A DNA stretch of 64,000 bases, taken from assembly GCA_029721515.1 (NCBI GenBank), contig CM056559.1:21648565-21712564 (forward strand), in the 5' to 3' direction. A model generated the notes under the pieces. The model was not told the DNA's origin. It was given only the letters and a program-made list of their open reading frames with translations, and searched no databases. Source of the stretch: Synanceia verrucosa (taxonomy: Eukaryota; Chordata; Actinopteri; Perciformes; Synanceiidae). Positions within the stretch are counted from its first letter, which is position 1. Each line of letters starts with the position of its first letter. Positions 50,447 through 61,500 of the stretch are shown here, piece after piece. The translations under genes were made by a program, and so were the position numbers.

Positions 50447-51993
50447 TGTTTGTTTCTGTCATGCTCAATTCACCACTGGCACATACTGGTGGTCCAAGCA
50501 AGACAGAAACAAAAAATATTTTGGTCATCAGCAGTACCGTTAATTTAGAGCAGCAGTGGTAAACACCTTAGACTGGGTGGTGTATACACACCGATCAGGC
50601 ATAACTTTATGACCACCTGCCTAATATTGTGATGGTCCCCCTTTGTCTGCCAAAACAGCCCCATAAGCAACAAACTGCTCTATTCTGTGTTCAGACTCCT
50701 TTCTGTCTTCAGCAGCACTAACACCTCTGCTCTGTTGGTTCAGACCACCAGGACTAGCCTTCACTCCCCACCTGCATCAATGATCCAGGAACACACCACC
50801 AGAGCTGCAGTTCTGGAGATGCTCTGATCCACACCTCCAGCCATCACTGTTTGGTTCTTTTTGTCAAACTCCCACAAATCCTGATGCTTGAACATTTTCC
50901 TTCGTCTAACATCAACTTTGAAAACTAAATGTTAATTTATTGCCTTAAGAAGAGAAAATCAGTGTTATTCACTTCACCTGTCAGTGGTCACATTGTTATG
51001 CTTGATCAGTGTATACAGTATATAGAGAAAGGGGGAGAAAATACAAATACACTAAAAATACTCAATAATGTCTCTGTGTTAATGTTTTAATACAACGTTA
51101 ATGTAATTCCCCACCTGCAGATGCAGGAGTTTGGGCTCCAGGACAGACAGGGCTCCTTCCATGGTGGACAGGCGTCTCTGCAGAGCCATGACTCCTCCCA
51201 GGTCGCTGCCCACGTACTGAGTGGCATCGATGGCTTTCCTCTTGTCCTGGATCTGGGACTTGATCTCAGCACACTCCAGCAGGTAGTTCTGCAGGCGTAA
51301 CATCGAGTCCAGCTGATCTTTCTTCTGCTCAACCAGCTCCACGATGCTGTTCCACCTGGTGTAATGTGACACACGAGAGTCATGTTGATAGTTTGAGAGG
51401 GATGAAGGCAGTGAGGGGTGTGTGGTCCGGTGAGGCAAAAGTGTGTGATCATGAAGATCTGTAGTCTGGATTCATTTTAATCAGGCAGTATATCATTCAC
51501 ACTCATTTCAAAAGAGATTATGTATATGTACCTTGCAATTTCCAATTGTCTTATGTTTTAAGAACATAGAGCCAGCTTGGATCACTTAAACTGCACTGAT
51601 TTTCAGATCAGACTACAACTCCAATGTTCCAGGTCAAAAGATCTGCTGTATTTTACCAGAAGTCATACCTTGTTTATTATTAGATCTGGTGATGATATAT
51701 AAGCTCTTGTTGGAGAAATGATTTTGTTTCTGTCTGCTCAGTCAACTGAGATGTAAAAGCCAAATGTCTTCAGTTAATCCTGGCATTAAGAAGAGCCAAG
51801 CTGCAATTTCCGTAAAAGATGCATTTAACTCATTATTATGATGACCTGATATGACCTGATGTGACTAATGAGAGATAGTGGATTCAGTCTGCTCTTGGCC
51901 CTGGCGTTTGTCTGCTGACCATATCGTCATACAACATGTTCTCCCGATTCTGCTCCAGACCAGCAGGTCTCAATACGCACATATTTAGCCAAG

Positions 51994-52041
<48 letters not shown>

Positions 52042-55000
52042 ATTCTTGTGACTGTAATGAGGTAATGGCAGAGATGCTGGGAGGCAGACAGGGCGCTCAG
52101 CAGGCTGGCAGGAAAACAGCTCGGTGACACTGACCTCAGAGCTGCAGAAGTCGTCTTAGAGATGCAACATGCTGGTGCATGTGTGTGTGAGATGGAGATC
52201 AGTACACAGAATGATTTTTTTATGTATTTAAATCTGAAATAAAGGATAAATATGTATGCTGACATGAATGTAAGTCAAAATGCTGATTATTAAATATCTG
52301 TGTAGGTTCTCAGTTGTCCAGGTCAAGGTAAATCAAAAGAGTCAACTGGACTTGCCCTAATCACAGAAAGGAGTCATAACGAGACCTGTTGTTCTGGTGA
52401 GTTGTTTGTTTATTTGTTCAGAAATATCTGGACTCTCTACCAGTCAGTGAGAACTGAAGAAGCCTCTTGAATGATGAGAGGAGAAACGTCTTTTTGACGG
52501 TGACTATTTTTTAGCTCTTCGATTGACTATTTATAAAAATAAATTAATATTGTAATAGATGTAATGATTTAAAGAGGTTTTATTTTCATTGCACAACTGT
52601 TAGCAGCAATACAATGAAATTGCATTGGTACGCCAGAACAACAAGTCTAAGGATAAATATATATACATAAAATAAATATCAGTATAATAATAATACTGTA
52701 CAGAGAGAAACAGTTACTGTACTGTTTATATTCATTTTCAAGATTTTTTTTTATTTTAAATTTGAAAGTCAGAACTGTGGAGGATGAAAGTGAGCTGTAA
52801 ACAGATGGACACTATGGTAGAAAGAAAATATTAAACTATGTGTTTTACAGAGGGAAAGTATTCACCGTACAATGTACTTCAGCTTTTTTGTATTTTGTTT
52901 CAAGGTTAGTGGTGTGTCATTGTGAAATTACACTCAATAACCCCAATACTGAACACAGTGTCCATATCTAAGCACATCAAAGATAGGATGCAGTTTAGAT
53001 CCTAGAACTGAAACAGAATTTTGATATTAATACCAAAGTATGAAAGATGAGATCTGTGTTTTTTTTATTTTTGCTCTCGGCTGGCCTCGTCTTGACTGAA
53101 GAGGCCAGCACAGATGGTCGCCCTGAGACCAACACTATGTGCCAATGTCACAAGACTCAGAGACACCCGGCTGTAGCAGTGGTCGGTGGATATGAGTGAG
53201 ACGGATAGAAAAGCAAAGGCAAAACCTGGATGTTAGCATAAATACCCAAATTGGCCAAACAGAGGGAGAGACACATGCTGCTATTTTACATTTACATCAC
53301 AGGCACTGAACTCACACTCCACAAAGAAACTAAGTCAGTGACTGACAGGACACGAGGCGCTTGTCAAAAGACAATTACAAAACATCACCGTGCGATCAAA
53401 AAGAATCTGGAGAGTATGAGTTCCCCTGAATAATAACACAACCCCATGAAAACTCTCTGCCTCGTCATCTCTCTTTTCTCTGCATGTCAGTCGGCCTCCC
53501 ACCTACTCCTCCCCCCTCCTAGTAAATAGGACTAGAGAAATGAGAGGCTGCTCTCTGCCAACAGTACATGAACATGATTAAATTCACTTCAGGATATAAG
53601 TTTAGATTAATTTACTGAAACTTATCATTTAGCACATCCAACAACAGCAGCAGTTACTATGACTGAAGTGAAGATTTCTGCTAGTTCTGATCTGAAGGCC
53701 AAAATCTCTGTTTGATAGTTCTAAGCAGTGCCAGTGGCACACACATCTGTGTTAGTGAGTGGACACAGTGTTAGTGTTTTAGTGCACATTACAGTATGTT
53801 ACTGTCCACATAGGGCTTTGTTGACATTGTCATTATTAATAGTAGTGATTGTAACTGTCGTGGAAAATACTGAATAGTCAATGAGGAAAGAATGGATGCA
53901 CCCAGGAGCCTCCCACGGTTGATTAAAGAAGTAACATTTATTGAAGATTCTGATATATCAGGAGGAATATGAACTTTGTCGTGGACAACCGTACAGCTGC
54001 CAGAGTCCGCCACATATTCCTACCTTTCCCTATGGTGCTCAGCCTTATAAACTAACACCCAGTTAAGTACAAGTATATTACCTTACATTACTCTTTAGTA
54101 GCGTTACAGTCAGGGCATGCTCATTCTAAGCTCTGAACTAACAGTGGCGCCTGTTTTGCTGACGCTCAGCCATCGGCCTTATCAAAGGGCCAACGCTGGC
54201 AGACTCCTCTGACCTTGGTTACCTAGTCAACTTAGAGATAACTAGCCATCTGTTTTCCTTGAGACACTGTGCTTCAAACCTGCATTCTGGAGGGACAGTT
54301 TAAAAAAAAAACAACACTAGCTCACCCTAGGAAACCCTAAATTTAGAAAAAATCCATAACAGTAACGTGTTAATTTTACAATCACTTAATAATACAATCA
54401 ACACAACACTCACTGATTTAGCTTTCCAAATAAAAATGACTGCACTGTAACTACACTGAAATTTAAATTGACCGTAGGTGTGAATGTGAGTGTGAATGGT
54501 TGTCTGTCTCTATGTGCCCTGCGATGAGGTGGTGACTTTTCCAGGGTGTACCCTGCCTTCCTCCCTAAGACAGCTGGGATAGGCTCCAGCCCACCCCCCC
54601 GCGACCCTATGAGGATAAGCGGTAGATAATGGATGGATGTAACTACACTGAAACCTATGCAGCCTAACCCATATTATGCCTGGCTCAAACTACACAACTG
54701 TCAGAGTCGTTGACTCTCTGAGCTGTTCACACTACGAGACTCTTCTCCCTAGTCAGAGTCTTGAGTCACTACATGACTGTTCGCTGATGGGAGTGTTCAC
54801 ACTACACGACTCTCTATTCAGCAGGAATGCTCGACTGCTGCACTGCTGTCCAGTCAGCCGCCTCTAGTTAATTCCTGGTTAAATGACCCGCTTGTTGTTT
54901 TCTAGTGTATACAGTGATCAATGAAATGGCTCTGAGGCTGACAGGAGCTTTTCTTTTTCCAAGCTCATCATTTATTAAACTTGTGGGATAAAGAAAAATA

Positions 55001-56074
55001 TGTGGCATTTTTCTGTATTTCACTGTAAATATGAGTGACTGAATATATAGACATATTGCCTTCCAAACACTACAACAAAGCCTCTTCTGCTATCTTTGAA
55101 GATGTATTTCAGCTGTTTCAGTGATAATTGTAAACACAAATATTTGCACACTAGAAAAGGATGAGCAGCTCATTTGACCAGGAATTTGTGAGAGGAGGCT
55201 GACTGGACCTCAGTCAACGAGCAAGCTTTCATCGCAAACACGGACAATGAGCAGAACACAGCCATGCAGGTTGTTTGTGTGCTTCTATGAAGTGATAGAA
55301 CAAAGAGAGAAAAGTTGTTGTTGCTGCTGCTGCCACTGCTCTGCTGCAGCTGCTGCTCCTTTCCGAGTTGTTTTTTTAAAGGATAATCTAATATATGGCA
55401 TCAGACAAAATAAACATACCTCACCTAGTAGGATTAGTAGCTGCAGTATTAACAGCAGTGATATTTGCACTTTAGTATTGAAGTGCATTGTTATGCCATG
55501 TACTAATAGAAGCGTAATGTTACTGTGGTTGTTAATGTCAGTAGGAGTACATGCAGTTGTTGACTGTGGTAATGAGGGGCAGTGGTTGTAGTTGTGGCTG
55601 TTGGGAGTTCAGTTTTGTTTCAGTACCTGGAGTTGAGGTGATCCTGACAACCTCTGACCTCTGAAGAGGACGGATGACCTCCATCCAGCAGCTGCTGGAC
55701 TATCTGGTTAACGTCCAGGATCCTTCCCATTAGGCTGTTCATCTCCTGGTCCAGGCTCTCAAACCTACAACAAAAAATATTGTGGGATACAATGGAAAAA
55801 AAATTGGGCTGCAACTAAAGCTCATTTCAACTGTCGAATAATCTATCGACTTACAGAATTATGAAGAGTACACCTATTCAGTGGCTCTTATTTAGCCATC
55901 AGCTTTTAAAATCAGCTTGAGGTAAAAATAAATAAAATACGGTACGATAACAATAAAGACAATAAAGATGATTAGATTCAGAAATATTTATGAACTATGC
56001 TGCTCAATAGGCTGCTACAAGATTAAAAATAACTTAAAAATTTAAAAGCCAGGACAGGCAAAGTGCTGATAAAA

Positions 56075-56144
<70 letters not shown>

Positions 56145-58483
56145 TTTTTACACATTAGCCATGGCTTTGATGTGTTTAGGGAGGAATGTTCCCAGACTTT
56201 CAATCTTTTAAGTCACAGTGTTGTTGCAGTGGCCGCAGCAATTTTTCCCTTGCTTGCCTTTCACCAGTCGCACTAAATCGCACATGTTCGTTTCCGGCTA
56301 GAAAAACAGGGGCGATGACGTCACCGACTATTATGGACAAATGAAATGGTTGGCAACAAATTCTATTACTGATTTTAGTTGAATACTTTGACTAATCGTT
56401 GCACCCCTTGGCAAAATCAGTGTCTTTTTCAAGGGCGTAAAACTTTGATCTCTTTGATCAAAACATTTAGTGCCACAGCAATCACTCCTTCTACCTCCCC
56501 TTCCTCTCTCTAATCCTCACCGGTGTGCCACCATCTCCACGTCCTCCAATCTCTCTGGGATCTCCATCTTGTCCAACCACTGCTCCTTCTCATCAATCCA
56601 CAGCTCACAGGCATTGACCTCGCTGAACATACGGTAGACGGCAAGGGCATCATGAAGCCACTGCTGTCTGAGTACCGCCACTTCAGCCACCTCAGTATAC
56701 AGCTGTTCCACCTCTCCCATACGCACCTGCACCTCCTGCAGAGAGAAAAGCAAGGACATAGAGGAGAAAAAGAAAAGAAGTAATAGGACGTTCAAAATAC
56801 TTCATTCCGAATAAAGTCAAACATCCTCTCCCTGCTCACCTCCTGCTCACGGTACCGCAGAGGCAATGCCACCATGTGTTTGCGCAGTGTCACTACATGC
56901 AGGCGATGTTTGTCGACGGCCTCGCTGACCCCTCTGTGTTTCTTCAGAAGGGACTGTGTGGAGTACTCGTCATGTCCAAAATCTTCACTGGAGACCAGGC
57001 GGTAAGCGTCCTGCAGCCATGCCACCAGGTCGTCCATCTCCGTCGAGAACTGAGAAAAGTTTAGCGCCTCCTGCAGGTGGCCGAGCCGCTGCGCAGCCTG
57101 GTCCTCCAGCCTCTTCCACTCGCCCTTCACCTCCATGATGCGCTCCTGGATCCCCGCCGTCCCAAAGTTCTTCTCACTCAGGATCTGCTTTCCTCGCTTC
57201 ATGGTGTTCTGGAAGAGCAGGACAGGATGGAGGAATAAAGGTGTTACACCAAATTATTTCACACTGTATGCAGTACAGGTTTGAAGGGGTTCATCAAAGT
57301 CACACAGTGACACAAACCAGCAGCCATCAACTGTAGGTAACATACTGACTATGCACACTGCATGTAGCTCATATAACTCAACTTCAAAACATGCAGACTA
57401 TCCCTTTAAAGTAGTGTTTTTGTAAGTGAACGCAGAAGTCATTTTTAAATGCATAGATTCAGTGACGTATATGAAGTTCAGAACAGGATCTCCACGTACT
57501 GTGAGTGTTCCAGGTGCTAATACTTATGGACAAACACACAAACACACCTGCAGCAGCGACCGGTGAGCCAGCAGTTCTCCAGCCAGAGTCTTGTGTTTTT
57601 GTAGTAATTTCAGCACACTGCTCAGGTCCTTCCCGTAACCCTGAGCAGCCAGGATGGAGCTCTTCTCCCTGATCCAGACCTCTGACTCCTCCAACTCCTA
57701 CAATTCAATCAAAGCATATCAATATTTTAAAAAAGGAAAATCTGTAGGTTTTACAACTTACCTAAGTCTAAAACAGAAAAAAGTGGGAAAGAGGGAAAGA
57801 ATCAATGAAAAAATAAATGAAATGCAGGACCAAAAAAAAAGATAAAATATGATTGAAAGACAAATGGAGATAAGAAAAAAATATGTAAAGCTATAAAGGA
57901 AATATAGAATAGTTCTCCTCCATAATCCCTTAAGTCCAACACTGATCCCAGTCTGTTTCTCAGAGCCTCCCATAAGACAGAGGAGGAATCAGCCAAATAG
58001 ATCAGTAATGCCACATAATCAGCAAAAATCAGCAGTGTTAACCAATGAGTCTTTGGGAAAAATTATCATTATACAGCCATTACTTTCATAGTTCCTTCTA
58101 AAAGCTGATTCACTACCATTAAGAACTCATTCATCACCACTGTGTTATCAAAGTGATGGACAGCTTTTCCAGGAGATAGAAGCATGGTAATCTGACACAT
58201 GACTACTGCTAAATGAGACAAAATGATGCATATCAGAGCACAAAAGAGACGTGATAAAGGAAAAATGCTGTTGGAATTCTGATTCTTTTCAAAAGATTGT
58301 AGGGAGGGTCCATACAAGGACAGCTTCATCACAACGTCTCTTTTTTTTTTGTCAGAGTAACTAATTGGATTATCATTTTTACCCTCTCTCACAGCCTACA
58401 AGCGCTGCAAAACACAAAACATGGATGCCCTGAGGTGTGGAGCAAATTGTCATGCAAATCAGCAAACAGCAGAGTATTATTAC

Positions 58484-58515
<32 letters not shown>

Positions 58516-61500
58516 CAGCTGTGATTCATGGCCTCTTCATTTCATTCATATATGTTAGATCTCTCCTTTAATTAGCCAGCTTGTATGGAAAATGTCTTAA
58601 CTGAATAAAATTAAAGGCAGAAAGAAAATCATCACAGTCATCACTGATTGATGATTACACTAGAGGTGGCAGTGTGCTTCTGCAGAGACCCTGCAACCCT
58701 CTAGCTGCTTTCTTATTTTGCAGACATCAACCAATAAAAACGAAGCGACCAGGTTTCAGATAGTAAGCATGTGTCGAAGAGGAATCTACAAAAATGGCGC
58801 CCGCAACCGACAAATCCTATTTATTCTGCCTCTGCATTGATGCACATATAAACTTGGGCCATGTGACAGACTGTGGTCCAGAATCTTTCATGCTTCTGCA
58901 GGTTTAGGATGACAAACATTAAATTTTTGAGACTGACACCCCCTCAAATTTCTTAAAATGTCCCTCTCTTCATGCCAGCTGTCATTAAGGGAGAGAAGAT
59001 GCAACACTCACTTTAAATATAGAGATTAAAGAAGCACATTTTACTCTACAAAAGAAAACGGTTCAGAACCTCCTTAATTTCTCACCTCCGCAACACTGGC
59101 TGATCACTGTGTAAGGTGGTGGGAATGTCGGAACGCTGCTTTCAGAAATTATAGAAATCGTAGGACGCACCTTCCAAAATTCCGACAGAAAGTCAACTTT
59201 TTTTCAACTATTTCCACAGCTGTTTAAAGCATCTAACAGACACTTTAGATAAACATCCCAGCTCCTTAACTTGCTCGGAAACAATCAACATGACATTATC
59301 CCGTCAGCCCAACCAACCTGGAAGAAGGCCCACAGCTGTCTGGACTCCTCAAGCTCATCACGCCTTTTAGTGGCCAGATGTTTCAGCTCCTCCAGACAGG
59401 AAGAGACATGGTTAACACGGTTGCAGATCACCTGTGGGTCACAAGGTTGGTAACCTAGGAAACAATAAAATGACTTTAATGACCACAATAAATGCAGCAT
59501 TACATTCCTTACAGACACAGAAACAGTGTGTTGAGCAGATCATCATATGCCGATCAAGTTCCGAAAATCGCTTTTCCAGTTCAAATATATCTTCACTTGA
59601 CTAAATGAAATCAATACTGGATCATTGCTTCCTCCTCGTTTCATTTAGTCACTCTATGATGGATAACACACACTGAGGAACAGTTCAGAAACAAGTGATG
59701 CCTCTTCACTGCAGTTAACAAGAATCTTACATTTTCACGTGCAACAAAGGTTATATCTTAATATTGTACTAACTGTTTTTTAAAAAAAAGTTTGAAAATA
59801 TATAAAATGAATAGGTGTTCTGCATAATGATTATATATTTATAGCTTTGTGTATAAAATGGAAATATTTTTAAATATTAAATATTTTTCTTTCTTTTCAT
59901 TTGCTTTCACCTAAGAGTACTCCTTTCAATACAAACTACAAACCTTGAACCTTAACAGAATTGATTAAATGAAACCCCAGCACTAAGCACGATATACGTG
60001 TGTGTGCGTACCTTCGACAGTGGTGAATTTGAGCGCCGCCGTGTTGAGTGTCTCAACCCTCTCAGCCTGCACTGCAATGTCGGCTTCCTGCAGGCTGTGT
60101 TTCTGCAGCAGGTCGTCCACCTCCAGAAGATGCTTCCCAAAGTCCTTTGACAACAGCTGGACCTGAGAGAGAGCAGGATGTGATGTCATTATACATCAAG
60201 ATGACTTTTTAATTTCTGCTCCCTCGTTTGATTGTTCTCTCTTCCCTCTTATAGTAGTGTGAGTGTTCACTCTCTCTCTGTCTCACAGCTTCCAGTACCT
60301 GTGTGTTCTCCATCCAGTCGATCATGTAAACCATGTCCTGAAAGGTCTTCTGCAGAGCCAGGTTCTTCTCCAGCCGGGTCCTTCTGCCAGCCACCAGCTC
60401 CTTCAGAAGACTCCACTGGCCCAAGATATTCTCCTTGCGTGCCAAGATACGCCGGATGTCATAGTATCCTTCTGCCTCCATCTCTGCAGAAAGCTCCACC
60501 ACCACACCTATTCTCTCTTCGTACGAGGCTATGTCCGCCTCAATGGCCTCGTGCTTCTTCATTGCTGCTTCGACTGCTGGTAGGTCATAGCCAAAGTTGT
60601 CCTGTAGGTAAAGGTATGCTTGGGTATGCACTTGAGACAGGATATGACACAAATGAGTTTAATTGTGCGTGTTAGTTGCATACTGGTCCACTGTTGTCTT
60701 TCAGACTAGTTGGGATGTTATAAGTCATGCTCATACGTGTCCACCTTAACAGGCTAACATTTGGTCTATTTACAGTAAATCTAACTCTGGTGTGGTTTGT
60801 TTGAGCAGTTATGGATACAGTAGCTGTGCTCTGGTGCAGACCAAAAGAACCGAATACAATGGAGCACACAGAATAAGTTAAATATAACGTCACAAGAAAG
60901 TCTTAAGTCACTCAAGATGAACTGGGGGAAAGGGGATTCATGCGCATTGTAGTGCTGACTCCAAGTGGATAAACTTCAACAGCAATATTTTCTCTTAGTT
61001 TAGAGTGTTTTAATTTGTCCAAACCAGAATAAATAGAAAGCAACCCAAAAGTAATTGACTCAACTGATTCAGTTGATTTGGAATGGCCAAATTGACTATG
61101 GCTTGTGAAAGTACCATTAAACTCACATTTCAGGTGAGAATGAGAAATTTCCCCCTTCAGAGGTGTGTCAAACTCTGCATGTACATCATTCAGCATTGTG
61201 ACACTCAACCATCCCAATGTAGGGATATTAACTTGAGGGGATTAAAACTATATAGACTAATGCAGTTAAAATCAGTAATTTGCAATTACATAACTAATCA
61301 TCGGCAATATTTGACTTTGCATCAATGCAAAGAAAATAAATAGGATGGTGCAACCTGTGGCTTAATTGCAAGTCTTCACTGGGATTCAGTTGAAGAAGTA
61401 TGTTTATGTCGCAGCTGAATAAGGTCCCAACCTGTGATACAAGTCTCTGGTTCTCATTGAGCCAGGCTTGTCTCATGGTGGTTTTGTGGTCAAAGCACTG

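Larger units (their letters stand above)
49828..51114 (-). other. sptbn4: sptbn4 intron between exons 15 and 16
   Basis: Largely made of a dispersed repeat copy (50245-50445) and a terminal-inverted-repeat element (50589-51011). Confidence 0.8.
51356..55626 (-). other. sptbn4: sptbn4 intron between exons 14 and 15
   Basis: Contains a CA tract, a fish interspersed repeat (52300-52515), a solo LTR (53856-54361) and an inverted copy of the 25.5-kb repeat (54462-54640). The stretch 52520-53850 shows nothing I can name. Confidence 0.85.

Noticed and set aside
53789..54013. Minus-strand open frame of 74 codons
   Set aside because: Lies within and beside the solo LTR and shows no retroviral protein feature.
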